Shown here one piece after another: positions 26,401 through 35,445 of a stretch of DNA of 64,000 nucleotides. Below the pieces are notes generated by a model. It ran no database searches, was not told where the DNA came from, and was given only the letters and a program-made list of their open reading frames with translations. Numbering within the stretch: the first letter of the stretch is position 1; each line of letters begins with the position of its first letter. Source of the stretch: Ischnura elegans (taxonomy: Eukaryota > Arthropoda > Insecta > Odonata > Coenagrionidae); NCBI RefSeq assembly GCF_921293095.1, contig NC_060246.1, positions 132,246,198 to 132,310,197 on the forward strand, in the 5' to 3' direction. The position numbers were made by a program, and so were the translations under genes.

Positions 26401-29400
26401 TCATCGAAGGATATCTCCTTCGATGAATTCTCTCGTTAAAAAGCAGTCGTTAAAAACCAGTGTCGAAATATTTTACGATTTTAAAAATTGTACGTTGACA
26501 AACATGGAAATGACAATGGCCAGATATCAGCTGGAAATTAACAAAAAGAAGACTAAGATATTAGTTTGCAGTAAAAGAGAGGAGGCTAAAACAAACATCA
26601 ACCTAGGAAAGCATAAGCTTGAAGAGGTGAACGAGTTCTCTTACCTGGGAAGCCGAATTACCAGCGATGGACGGAGCAAGAAAGAAATACACAGTAGAAT
26701 AGGCGAAGAGGGCTTTCTACAAAAAGAAGAATCTTCTTACAGCTGAAAATACCAGCATAGAAGTAAGGAAACAATTCATCAGATGCTACATATGGAGTAT
26801 GTTTCTCTATGGAAGCGAGGCTTGGACGTTGACAGCAGCAGAGAAGTCAAGAGTGGAAGCATTCGAAATGTGGTGCTACCGAAGAATGATGAAGATAAAA
26901 TGGATTGACCGTGTGAGTAACCATGAAGTGCTAAGGAGAGTAGGAGAAAAGAGAAGCCTCCTAAAAACATTAAGCAGAAGAAGGGACAACTTAGTTGGCC
27001 ACATTTTGAGGCACGATGGTCTGATGAAGACAATCGTTGAAGGACAAGTGGAAGGAAAAAAGGGCAAGGGACGGCCCCGAATGAGTTATATCGGACAGGT
27101 TATAAAGGATGTAAAAGAGAATAAATATGTAGCAATGAAAAGATTAGCGGATAGGAGAGAGAAATGGAGAGCTGCGTCAAACCAATCTTAGGATTGTTGA
27201 CTAATGATGATGATGAGTGATTCACAACTATTTTATGGAATTCGGGGCATTTATTTTCATCTCCTTTTTATGAAAAGAGTTGGCCAAGTGTTTTTTTGTA
27301 GTGTGGGCGCTCTTTATTGTTTTATGTGGGAGGTAACGCTCCAGTATCTCTTTCACTTCGGTGCCTCTGCCGCTTGTATCAACAGTCTGGTCGGCTCTCA
27401 CCTGTTCCTGATATCGATAGGCTAGGGCTATCCAATTTAAAATTTTATCAAGACAATTTAAAACTTTTTGACAAAATGCTAGTATTAATTAAACATCTGA
27501 AGGTGCGAAATATTTTCTGCTGCCTACCCAATAAAATGAATATGCGTGTTTTTTCAAGCCGTGGGTCGAACATAGCGTCCCTTATATTTAATAAGTGATC
27601 ATGAACTCTTCATTAAAAACAATTCTAGTACTAAACGCAAAAACTTCTGTCTGCCCCATGAAATTGTTTTCAGGATACAAAATGGTCATTTAGGGAAAGA
27701 GCCCTGACAAACTGTTTACTCAGATTTATTAATTTACTCTGCGCAGTCAAAGGGTATTACATTTCTCGTACGATAATTAGCTAAGCATATGCGCTTACCG
27801 ATAACTCTTTTGCGCCCGATTCTCTCCACAAATGTTCCCGTGAAGAAGGCAAAAAGGATACATGTGATTCCAATGGAAAAGGTGTTGACGAAAACCTTTG
27901 GTTGAATCGTGTCCTCCGAGCAGTCAATGGTGGCGTTGGTGCCACTCTCCCAGTCGATCATCCACTGTGGTTTATCCACCATCATGTTGGAAACCTCGCA
28001 CACGGACGCCGTCAAATTCGGATGTTTCTCCTGAAACTCCTCGAATCTGTTGAACAACTCAGGAAACCACATCCCAAATCCGAAGTACCTGCGAATAAAA
28101 TGAGTTACCCCTGCATAGGCATGTTCTTAGCTGTTCTTGCATGGTAATATAATACAATGAGATCACAGCCGCGCCCATAAGTGTCGTAAATCAGGAAGTA
28201 AATATTGCGACATTCATGGAAAGTTTGAAGCATCTCTGTGCGTAAAAGCTGAAAAGTGATTAAAAACAAAATACAAGCACAATTTACCATGGAAGGAAAG
28301 TAGAGGCCCACAGTAAAATCTAGTAGGTATTGTGTCGACTCCAATAACTGATATTAATGCACTTCAATAATTTGATATCGTAATATGTATTCATTCCGTT
28401 AAGTAAAAATTTTCAAAATGATGAATTTACCATTCTATTATTTCATAACTGGAAGGAATATATAACTCTAAAAGTTTAATGCTAGTATCTATCGCACAAT
28501 TTATAACAAGCATGTCTTAATTTTCTTCTCCGTTCAGTCTGCCCTTCGATTATTTTTATTTTAAAAATTAGGATTGGGCCGGCCCTAGAGTTTGGCGCCC
28601 CCAATCCCCTAGTGCCGCCTCTAAAAAAAAGCCTCCCTTGACCACGCCAATCTACGCCGTTGCTCCTCACAAAAAAATTCATCCCGGGAATTCGCCAATT
28701 TTTGGACGCCAATCCCTGTGTGGCTTTTCATAGCAATAATAATAATCGAATTAAGTTATTTTTGCGCAATTTTGATCAGCCCTCAGTTCAACTACTGAGA
28801 GAAATGTAACCCTTACAAAGAAAATAGTAAATATTTATATCTTTGCGCTAATTTTGTCGAAGAAAATTCCTGAGCCTGTGAACTGATGTTGAGAATATCT
28901 AAGTCGTTTTTGCTATCAACCAATTATTCAAATAACAAGCTGAAAATGTAGGAATGAGATGCAGTATATAAGTTAAGAACGTACTGGCTGCTGCCATTAA
29001 GGTGCTCTTGAGCCCCTCTTCATCTTTAGGCTCAATCCCCATGTTTTTTATGATGTCCACAATTTCATCCTGTGAAGCTTAGAAGTTCAAAAGTTTTTAG
29101 ACAAAAAAATAACGATGGCGTCAGTGATGTAATGACATTTAAAGGTGTGGGAATACCACATAAAAACGGTAGCTGATGCTAGTTTCAGAGATGCAGTTTC
29201 CTCCCATATCCGTAATCCTCTACTAGGTTGTAACTTACCCGAGTTGAAGGGAGAATAAACTTGTGAGGCCAATGATTGTATTCTTTAGAAGAGGAGGTCG
29301 GAATAAGTGAATTATTTGCAAAATCATCGTCCTCACGCTCGATTTCCCATTATCTTCATCCTCGTTAACTTTCTCCTCCAATGAGATATTCATTTCCAGC

Positions 29401-32400
29401 CGATTTACCTATGGAAAAACAGTATGAAATAGATACCCTTGGATTGCATTGGTAAATATTTTACATTAATGGGGTTTTTAATAAGACTTCAGGCCTATTT
29501 TTAATACGACTGCATTACTTTCAATTTCATTTGGGTAAATATTACTTCAAACCATTCAGTGAAATGTGAAAGCATTATGGTTTAAGGATAGTTTAAAATA
29601 TCCATTGGAATTTTTAGTAACGATTAACATGTTATTACTTATACCTTGCTTGTTTCACTGATACTTTCCTTGGCCTGGTAGTAAATTATGACAGAGATTG
29701 TGGCATCGTGGGTTTGCAATATGGGTCATTATTGTTAGATGAAACTTTTTATAAAGATTTATTTCTAAGGGATGGAGCATGAGTTCTCTTAAAATACCTT
29801 CCATCATTTCGTACACTCACCGGGTATGAATCTGGAGATTTTCCAGTGTTCGTGCTGTATATACTCTTAAAAACTTCTAAGGCCTCGTCATGTTTTCCTT
29901 TGGACATGAGGTATGCCGGGGATTCCGGAGAGAAATAAGTGGCAATGGCACATATCATGGAAGGCAGTGCCGAGAACGCGATGAACATTCTCCAGGAGTT
30001 GTAACGAAATCCGATCTCGGTGGATCCGAGGAACCAGGGTCGAGGGATGATGGCCCAGGCCACCACTGCAAATAATAAATGCACCATTTCCATTTAACCC
30101 CTTCCTCTTTCTAAGGCCACGCCTAAGTCTTACGGCTACCTAAAGCTTTCAACATCCCAGGACATTAATTGATGAATTACTTGGCCCTGTGCATAGTGTA
30201 TCAGCGTAACTTGGACAAATTTTGCACTACGTCAGTGTTGAAACCAAGAGTAAGGTGTCCACAAGTTGGTGTGGCGTAACTCAGCTTGGCGTATAATTCA
30301 ATTGAGTGCGTTTGGAATACAATCCGGGATTTTTTCAATTAAATATTTCACTGATCGGTACAATTGTGCAAGGTATGTATGTATCACCGTGCATTCCCGT
30401 GGATCTTTGTACTCACCAGGGACACATATGCTTCCAAAGGATGCAAAAATCTCCAACCAGACGACCGCCCTGCTTCGATACATTGAGGAGTGGAATTCCG
30501 CCAGGTAAGGGAAGCCGACTGGCTGGGCCGCTATTATTCTGTCACCGAACATGATGGTCCAATAAAAGATGTCAAATGCTTCGTGAGGAAACGAGAAAAG
30601 AGTTATTTTAATGTGCCTAAAGTTGTACCTTTGCGAAATTGAAATCTTGATGACATAAGTGGTCAGTACTACTAGAAAGGTCATTTAAGTACATGTTACC
30701 ACCGATAAAGTACTGCAACTATTTCACACAATGGCGACTCTAATGAAGATGCTGGAGGGGGAGTTTCGGAGGAACGGGGAAAGTTAACTCCTTAGATTGT
30801 CTTATTCTAAGGAAGGAAATCCAAATTAAATTTACATTACAGGATGAGATAGAGGATAGATCAGTAATCACTTCAGTGACTGACATACAGCGTATTTTCT
30901 CATGTATAGATCAGGTTTTACTGCGATTTGTATATCAAACTGCGATTAGTTCACCACGCTAAAATTATACTCAGTTATAGTGCTAAAATTAACTAAAAAA
31001 AACTTATGCCTAACACCAAAATCAAACTTATTGAAGTTATTTTTCAAAATTCGAAAAATCGCAAAAAAAATTCATCGCGTCTGAAGTCCGCTATACAAGG
31101 CGAATGATCATGCGAATCATTCGCCGTGCATAATGTAAAAAAAAGCGAATGAACCGTCATGCGCATGACCATGCAATGAAAATTGGAACATGCTCTATTT
31201 TTGCTCGCATGATCCCGTGAATGATGGCATGGTCATACGCATGCACATTCACCGTGTATAGCGGCCTTAATCAAACAAAGCTTCAGACTAAGGTCGTAGA
31301 TTCAACATCTGGGCATAATCATACGTTTTTGGAAATGGCATTCCATACCGAACCTAGAACTACCATCGAAATCATGTTGCATTGCATGGTGTTCTGTAAA
31401 TTGACGTGAAAGTGAGGACAAATGTATAATTATACAGACAAACCGAATGCAATAGCGCTTTTTTTCCATCAATGAGAAAATGCGCTAAAAAGGCAACTTT
31501 TATCTCATAACGCTGTAATTTTTTATCTCGAACTGGTTACGACATAGAATTAGATAATATTCAGGCACATCTTTTTCCGTACCGCGGTTTCGCATGAAGC
31601 TATCTGGTATGTAATGACGTCACAGCACTCGAATCCCGACGCCAGGTTTTTTCGAGAGATTCTGCTTCCGCCTGTACTGTCGGCTTCAATGTCTCAGCCA
31701 GTTATTATAAATGCAGTTGATTTACGTGGAAAATAAACATTTTAGGATCCCGCTAAACGATGGCTTTCAATTTTCAGGAAATAATGTAAAATGACCCGTT
31801 TGACGATTGCCCATTACACTCGGCCATTTCGATGGATACCTATTTGGAATAAAGTCGAGGAGAAATTTTTGCTATTTTCCATTGATTGAGGGGCAACATT
31901 AAAGGTTCTTTCTTTATTCATACTTTGGCATTTAAGCATATTGTTTGAAGCGAATATTGCAAAATACCTCTGATATTAATGATCTCAGATCACTTGGTTT
32001 CAACGGTATGTGGTAGCAATTGCTGCCATTATGATCCATACTATTTTTAGAGCAGTTCGAATGCATCCTCTGATGCAAAGATTTATTTCAGTTTTGGAAG
32101 CCATTGTTTGAAGTTGAGGGTCGTTTAAAAATTGTCATTATTGTTCTGCAATTTTCCCTTGCTCGTATGATATTTTTTCTGTGAAAAAATATTTGTGGCT
32201 GCAATAGATACTTACGTCAATCCGGTGATAAATCGGAAGAAAATAAATGGCCAGAATGTTTGCATTAAGCTTGAAAGAATAGCAGCAACTGCATCTGTAG
32301 TGATGGCAAACAAGATGGCCGACCTGCGACCCCATGAATCAGCCATTTTCCCCCAGATGCAGGCTCCAAAGAGAGTACCTGGCATGACAGATGCAATAAA

Positions 32401-34042
32401 TAAGAAGTATGATAGGCCTGAAAACTGCATTAGAAAATTTCCTTGCGAAACCGAAAAGTAAAAAAATATTACTTGATAAAAATAATGAAAATAGTGTTTG
32501 TACCAGCTCATGTCTTGCACTAAGTATATAGGAACTTAAAATCTCTCATTAGCATATCTGATGTGTATATATTTCATTATTAATGGTGTTCAACCGATTC
32601 AAATAGGGTGATTAAATAATTTATTCGTCCTTTCTCAATAGGTTGACCGGATTGTAAATAATTAATATTGAAATAAATGCATGTTTAGATGGAATCATTT
32701 TTATTTTATTCTTTAGAGCAATAACAATGAAATTTAATCTTGATTGCGTTGCTTACGTTATAACGAAACCTCTGTTCCGAGGAGAAGAAGTCTTCCAAAT
32801 GTAAATGACAAACAAATCCTGAAGGTTTAAGGAACTTAAGCCTGACATTTTGTATTGTAAGCATGTAATAAGCAATTGTAAACATGGCGTAAGAATATTC
32901 TATTCTATGCTTGAATACAGGATCGCTTTACCAATTATGTGCTTGGTCCTACTTGATACTAGACAATATAAATGTTCTGCATCAATTTACTATGGCCATC
33001 ACAAGATAGTGTTAGTAATAATTTTCAGCGATACCCACCAATGAAAGGCGCTGAATTAAGGATAGTCTTATCGTAAGAACTCATCCGGAGATCGCATTCT
33101 GCAGATGGAAGCAAATAGGTGATGCTGAATGCTTCAAAAACGGTTGCTATGTCGATCAGGCCAACCAGGAGCAGCATTTGAAGTTGGAATCTACCTTGAC
33201 CTGGAAGAGAGAAATATATTAAAGCTATTATTACTAAACTGCTCGCCACAAAAATTGGTTCAGAAAAACCGTATCTACACAGCTTATGGTGCTTGGAGTG
33301 CAGCATTTACCTCATCTTTGTACCAAGTGCATTGGAAACCGGTCACTTTGGTGAGAGGTGTTTTAAAAAAATATTAATGACACATGTAAATTTAGCTAAA
33401 ATATTTCAAAATAATAACTATTTATTCATTTACCATTATTGCGTAGATTTTACCCAATTCCTGACGATGCGAGTAATGAGCGATATATGGAAAGGGAGGG
33501 GAAATTTTTAAAATAAATTCCAAGTTCTTGGATGAGAAATTTTTGTTCGGGCAATACTCTTTTAGTTCCATGTCTACGAACTTCAGTCTCTATAATGAAA
33601 ATATTTTGCTGTCATGTAGGTAACTAAATGAATTGCTCTTTTTCTCACTTACCTGCAATGTTGATAGCTGTCTCATAATCGGCCATATTATCTATAAAAA
33701 ATATTTTTTATAGAGCGTTAGATGAAATACTCATAAAGAATGTGTATAGTATTATGGAGTAAAGTAAACTTCTTTCATTATAAAAACAGTTTTTAAATTC
33801 CTTTCATAAATAAATGAATTATTGAGAAGCAATAATTATATGTTTTATAATAACTGTTAAATACAGCTATACCGGGAATCACATTTCGATTACGCTGTTT
33901 CGCCATTGTCACTAATTTCTGTTTCCATTAGGAAGAATGAGGGAAACGATTACATATGTTTTTTTGTTTCTAGTTCCAAATCTTGTGAATTTTAATCACC
34001 TGATTCAAAGCTCCCGTGTTCCAGAAGAGTTTTTGTCTTCAT
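14383..34042 (-). CDS. SV2-like MFS transporter, copy B (complete, 11 coding exons, 525 aa)
   Basis: Exons from 5' to 3' on the minus strand: 34000-34042, 33653-33691, 33039-33200, 32216-32378, 30417-30538, 29821-30065, 29239-29408, 27799-28088, 24962-25121, 24168-24295, 14383-14438. The joined length is 1,578 nt with one open frame and all introns GT-AG. It is a twelve-TM major facilitator of the SV2 type: TM1 then LPSAECDLRM; GKMADSWGRR (residues 91-100) between TM2 and TM3; VAWAIIPRPW; PESPAYL (from residue 223) and GKHDEA after TM6; a central cytosolic acidic loop; a luminal loop of about 60 residues between TM7 and TM8 with sequons at N339 and N366 and cysteines 345 and 371; ERIGRKR after TM8. 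The vertebrate SV2 luminal domain is about twice as long, so this is the short insect-type form. Intron 10 is 9.7 kb and repeat-filled. An AATAAA signal lies about 220 nt after the stop. Likely a vesicle or plasma-membrane transporter; the substrate cannot be inferred. Confidence 0.92.
14560..14815. repeat. C/G-rich interspersed repeat, copy 2
   Basis: Homologous to 8,220-8,460 (shared GGAATATGCT, GAAAAGTTTTGAAAA-like, ACATGC, TTTTAAATCATTTTGGCAC). It ends at CCCCATAGTTACGCCACTG. Lies in intron 10 of copy B. Confidence 0.6.
14985..16303. mobile_element. 1.32-kb non-autonomous TIR transposon inserted into a repeat
   Basis: The left end CACAGTGGGGCCAAACCCC is mirrored by the right end (GGGGTTTGGCCCCACTGTG at 16,285-16,303). 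The inverted ends match over about 40 bp through GGACAAAAGTC with a few differences. The tip is itself palindromic: GTGGGG-CCAAA-CCCCAC. The flanks are the two halves of a third copy of the 5.6-6.2 kb repeat, so the borders are independently supported. Neighbouring bases GTTG / CGTCG may be a decayed short target duplication. The interior is AT-rich with no transposase. Superfamily not assigned. Confidence 0.8.
16735..16822. repeat. 90-bp repeat, second copy of 13,430-13,522
   Basis: Same orientation as the first copy. It starts after TTCACATTAACT and includes AATATTTCAGAAACACTCTT and AGGGTTT. Lies in intron 10 of copy B, while the first copy lies outside the gene. Confidence 0.65.
17255..17433. 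repeat. near-perfect foldback palindrome (~88-bp arms)
   Basis: The left arm AATGAAAGAAACTTCGTTTC... to the centre near 17,342 is mirrored almost base for base by the right arm ending GAAATTTCTTTCATT. There is almost no loop. Few mismatches imply recent insertion or gene conversion. Lies in intron 10 of copy B. Confidence 0.85.
17498..17620. repeat. dispersed repeat R1, copy 1, left half
   Basis: TGGTTTCCTAT...TTTTTATTG, CTGGAGTA, TTTCTCGCTTTTAGATTTTT and GGCGATATCTAT align with 47,692-47,800. In that copy the sequence continues straight into the part that here lies at 18,958-19,510, so about 1.34 kb has been inserted. Confidence 0.68.
17871..17921. repeat. short perfect hairpin
   Basis: CATCGTAGAAAGACGATGA and its exact inverse (TCATCGTCTTTCTACGATG) are separated by about ten bases rich in GACGAC. 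Inside the sequence inserted into R1. Confidence 0.8.
18958..19510. repeat. dispersed repeat R1, copy 1, right part
   Basis: About 540 bp aligning in the same direction with 47,810-48,365: TAGCGCTTGGCTTAAATAAG, ACCTTATCAAACGA, CTATCTACTCGTA, CCAATCTGGCCTTTTTCAAA and GGGTAACGAATCGCAATCA are shared. No transposase or RT is visible; possibly an LTR or a long non-autonomous element. Confidence 0.75.
19515..21450. other. copy B intron 10, no gene seen
   Basis: Contains one G-run repeat (20,255-20,525) and GTGGACGACAGTTTCGCC near 20,635, whose inverse occurs near 14,880. No coding region. Confidence 0.45.
20255..20525. repeat. G-run interspersed repeat
   Basis: AGGGACGCCAACTTACAAAA to TGGAGTCGGCGCCACTGAG, with G-run and C-run blocks around an AT centre. 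Ends are loosely inverted (GGGACGCCAAC / GTCGGCGCC). Resembles the other C/G-rich repeats of this window. Confidence 0.45.
21453..21579. repeat. foldback palindrome (TTGTATAAA type)
   Basis: Arms of about 58 bp: CGCCCCAATGAAAAAATTG at left and CAATTTTTTCATAGGGGCG at right, each with GTATAAACCTGTTTCAAAAT inside. The centre ACCATGGC has almost no loop. Lies in intron 10 of copy B. Confidence 0.85.
22240..22770. repeat. GC-rich island repeat, related to 37,715-37,905
   Basis: The part from about 22,545 (GTCCGCTTAGGGGC, an A-run, CATAACCGGACAG, GATCTCC, AAGCCTTCC, GTGGAACAC, ACGTTCA, CAACC) recurs in the same order at 37,715-37,905. The left half is GC-rich with short open frames on both strands but no recognised protein. 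Confidence 0.6.
22771..24167. other. copy B intron 10, right part, featureless
   Basis: AT-rich; repeated GGAATTC/AATTCC motifs at 23,040-23,200 (CAGAATTCC, GGAATTCCTT) form a loose internal repeat. No gene. Confidence 0.45.
24168..24295 (-). CDS. copy B exon 10 (TM11 and TM12 start)
   Basis: 128 nt after acceptor gtacag, donor gtgaga. It encodes GLASTIIMSISNIGSVVG and LLLDVDCAYPVFI. The AYPVFI segment begins the last helix. Same size and phase in copy C. Confidence 0.93.
24962..25121 (-). CDS. copy B exon 9 (TM9-TM10)
   Basis: 160 nt, acceptor tttacag, donor gtaatt. It encodes MAMALTASCGAGSYF and YATLMSVIIELYPASLR; the ELYP-x-x-x-R end is the conserved MFS loop after TM10. Same size as copy C exon 9. 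Confidence 0.93.
25277..25985 (-). mobile_element. jockey/CR1-like LINE 3' fragment
   Basis: An open minus-strand frame (25,551-25,976) reads VKYLRVTITSKLSW, LVRPHLEYSASVCNP and MQRKAAPFV, the end of a non-LTR reverse transcriptase. On its 3' side is an untranslated part ending in repeated TGTAGA units near 25,277. The 5' end is truncated, as usual for LINEs. Lies in intron 8 of copy B, same strand as the gene. Confidence 0.88.
26285..26440. repeat. cluster of short hairpins
   Basis: AGCAAATTTTCTAGTTGT...ACAACGAGAAAACTTGCT and TCATCGAAGGATATCTCCTTCGATGA-type inverted repeats sit side by side with ATCGAAGAAT tandem copies. No gene; possibly a decayed foldback element or an integration hot spot for the LINE that follows. 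Confidence 0.55.
26495..27215 (+). mobile_element. LINE (RTE-like) RT C-terminal fragment, frameshifted
   Basis: About 26,495-26,705 reads EINKKKTKILV and NEFSYLGSRITSDG; after a frame change near 26,703 it continues AKRAFYKKKNL, then MFLYGSEAWTL, MWCYRRMMKI, RRRDNLVGHILRH and KGKGRPR to 27,191. This is the standard C-terminal region of an endonuclease/reverse-transcriptase LINE. A (GAT)n-like tail follows the stop (TAATGATGATGATGA). Antisense to copy B, in its intron 8. Confidence 0.88.
27799..28088 (-). CDS. copy B exon 8 (TM7 end, luminal loop, TM8)
   Basis: 290 nt, acceptor attcgcag, donor gtaagc. Encodes YFGFGMWFPELFNRFEEF, then a luminal loop with sequons NLT and NAT and two Cys (VCEV, DCSE), TM8, and ERIGRKRVI. 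A glycosylated TM7-TM8 loop is the SV2 hallmark that separates it from SVOP-type relatives. Confidence 0.95.
28985..29069 (-). other. orphan exon-like open segment in copy B intron 7
   Basis: Between acceptor-like ttcacag and donor-like gtacgt lie 85 nt reading DEIVDIIKNMGIEPKDEEG and KSTLMAAA without a stop. The phase (0 in, 1 out) does not fit between exons 7 and 8, and no counterpart was seen in copy C. It could be a relic exon of another gene or paralogue, or chance. Confidence 0.3.
29239..29408 (-). CDS. copy B exon 7 (central cytosolic loop, TM7 start)
   Basis: 170 nt, acceptor ccatag, donor gtaagt. Encodes VNRLEMNISLEEK, an acidic stretch (NEDEDN), then LFRPPLLKNTIIGLTSLFSL. The acidic cytosolic part is the most variable between copies (copy C has one more codon). 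Confidence 0.94.
29821..30065 (-). CDS. copy B exon 6 (TM5 end, TM6, PESP motif)
   Basis: 245 nt, acceptor tttgcag, donor gtgagt. Encodes VVAWAIIPRPWFLG, NSWRMF, and PESPAYLMSKGKHDEAL. The WAIIP and PESP...GKHDEA motifs are shared with animal SV2 proteins. Confidence 0.95.
30417..30538 (-). CDS. copy B exon 5 (TM4-TM5)
   Basis: 122 nt. The acceptor ggtgacag was chosen because it restores phase with exon 4 and gives the same 122-nt size in copy C, whose intron differs just upstream by a net 5 bp. Encodes IIAAQPVGFPYLAEFH and YRSRAVVWLEIF; AEF...RSRA is the usual TM4-TM5 loop. Donor gtgagt. Confidence 0.9.
31084..31268. repeat. MITE with CCGCTATACA inverted ends
   Basis: AAGTCCGCTATACAAGGCGA at left is the inverse of TCACCGTGTATAGCGGCCTT at right with a few changes. 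The interior is built of GCATGA/TCATGC-rich motifs. Lies in intron 4 of copy B. Confidence 0.75.
32216..32378 (-). CDS. copy B exon 4 (TM2 end, MFS loop motif, TM3)
   Basis: 163 nt, acceptor atgccag, donor gtaagt. Encodes TLFGACIWGKMADSWGRRSA, containing the major-facilitator G-x-x-x-D-x-x-G-R-R loop, then TM3 and FFRFITGL at the start of TM4. Upstream the same frame stays open for some 40 codons, but copy C fixes the acceptor here. Confidence 0.94.
33039..33200 (-). CDS. copy B exon 3 (TM1, LPSAECD motif)
   Basis: 162 nt, acceptor cttccag, donor gtgggt. Encodes QGRFQLQMLLLVGL, an acidic E in TM1 at the place of a conserved SV2 glutamate, and LPSAECDLRMSSYDKTIL. 48 of 54 residues match copy C. 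Confidence 0.94.
33653..33691 (-). CDS. copy B exon 2 (DYETAI mini-exon)
   Basis: 39 nt, acceptor ttatag, donor gtaagt. Encodes NMADYETAINIA. It contains an ATG, so it could also start a shorter protein, but exon 1 upstream matches in phase. Confidence 0.88.
34000..34042 (-). CDS. copy B exon 1 (start codon)
   Basis: 43 nt from ATG to donor gtgatt. Encodes MKTKTLLEHGSFES. Start chosen by equal length and similarity in all three copies (KTLLEHG / KALLEHG / NTLLGRG). Confidence 0.83.
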
Positions 34043-34090
34043 CGTACCAAAACTACAAATTAGACTTGAATCTTCACACCTAGACCCCTC

Positions 34091-34233
34091 ACCCAGTGTA
34101 CGATTGTTTTATGTCTTTACACCTATTATCTCATCGAGAAATACGGCCACTGACGAAATTGTTTGAAGTTCCTTAGTTTGCTGGAAGTTAAACCCAGTGC
34201 TGCATGCAGTGTGTCATTGACATATGGGTCTGC
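34091..34233 (-). promoter_or_regulatory. 5' flank of copy B, conserved with copy C
   Basis: Just upstream of the copy B start, about 140 bp align with 49,004-49,147 upstream of copy C: on the plus strand ACCCAGTGTACGATTGT / ACCGAGTGTATGATTGT, CTATTATCTCAT, GACGAAATTGTTTG / ACGAAATCGTTTG, CTCCTTAG and TGTCATTGA-TATGG blocks. Likely 5' UTR and promoter carried along in the duplication. No certain TATA box. Confidence 0.55.
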
Positions 34234-34639
34234 TCTTGGAAGCTCGTTCAGTAGCTTACTAATAGGGCAACGACTCATGATTCTCAATTACCTTCAATCC
34301 CTAATTTTTGTAATTGGTGTCTTAATCGTCTCTTTGAAATATGTCGCTCATTATCCGCTAAAGCTATCGCTAAAATTTAATAACAGGGCAATGCGGAGGC
34401 GAAGTATTCTTGGTGAAGTACATAATAATCGAGCATACTTCAGGAACGTATGTATCAATTATTTATTCATTTTTTTATACTTACATTTGGGAAAAGCGGT
34501 TTCCGGTTAAAGAAAAAGTTGCAGAAAACCTTACATATGGTCTTACAAATTTAAAAATAGGAATAAAATTCTTCGTATGGAAATGGATATCCTTATGATA
34601 ATCTTCATTTCATTGTTACTTCTTCATTACTCCAAGTTA

Positions 34640-35445
34640 TTCCAATTATTATTATTATTATATAGTACAAGTTACAAGTTGGCTATTTGCCAGGTGGTAA
34701 CAGGTTATACAAAATAAAAAGAAAAACAAAAATATAGCAAATGAGAAATACATTACCAAAATGAAACTAGAAAGTATTAAAATTCAGTGATATTAATTTT
34801 CCAATATTAATCCTCTACACCTCTTTTTGAAAATCCTTACGTTGTTAGGGTAGGGCTTAAACAGTTCTGCAGGGAGTCTATTCCATTCCGTAATCGTCCT
34901 GTTAAGGTACGAGAATTTCTTTACGTTAGTCCTTTGCGGCCGGCATTTCATCTTGAATTGGTGATCATGCCTACCAATATAGCTGGGGTATTCAATCTTC
35001 CTCCGAAGTTCCCCCCATGCCTTTTCCCCTTTCAGTGTGCGGAAGAGTGCGCGAAGCCTATTTATTTTTCTTCTCCGTTCTAGTGTATCCCATCCCAGGC
35101 CTTTCAGCATTTTACCGACACTTTCGGTCTTTTTGTGTTTCCCCATGACGTACCTTGCTGCCTTTCTTTGCACCTTCTCTATGGATTCTGTTTGTCCCTT
35201 TTCATACGGGTCCCACACTAGTGACGCGTACTCTAAAATCGGCCGGATTAATGTCTTATACGCCTTCTCCTTTGTAGTTCGATCACTTTCCTTAAGATTC
35301 CTCATCACCCAATGTAACATTTTGAACGCCTTTTTTGTTAATTGTTCGACATTTGCCTCCCACCCTAAATCTTTCATTAAATACACCCCTAAGTATTTAC
35401 ATCGGTCACAATTAAACCAAAATTCCAAGTGATTTCCCACTTACG
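34640..35445 (-). mobile_element. CR1/jockey-like LINE 3' fragment with ATT-repeat tail
   Basis: The minus-strand frame 34,793-35,440 (215 codons) reads CKYLGVYLMKDLGWE, LIRPILEYASLVWDP, VQRKAARYVMG and WNRLPAELF, the RT C-terminal region of non-LTR retroelements. 3' of the stop is an untranslated part ending in (AAT)n (plus-strand ATTATTATT at 34,648-34,662). It is longer and less damaged than the other LINE pieces, 5' truncated. Lies between copies B and C. Confidence 0.9.

Noticed and set aside
30539-30590. longer exon 5 starting further upstream
   Set aside because: Copies B and C differ by a net 5 bp here, which would break the frame in one copy; the gacag acceptor restores the frame in both.
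32379-32520. upstream extension of copy B exon 4 (open for about 40 codons more)
   Set aside because: Exon 3 phase, the CAG acceptor at 32,379-32,380 and copy C all put the exon start at 32,378.
34163-34510. 115-codon plus-strand frame upstream of copy B
   Set aside because: It overlaps the conserved 5' flank of copy B on the opposite strand; it is better explained as non-coding.
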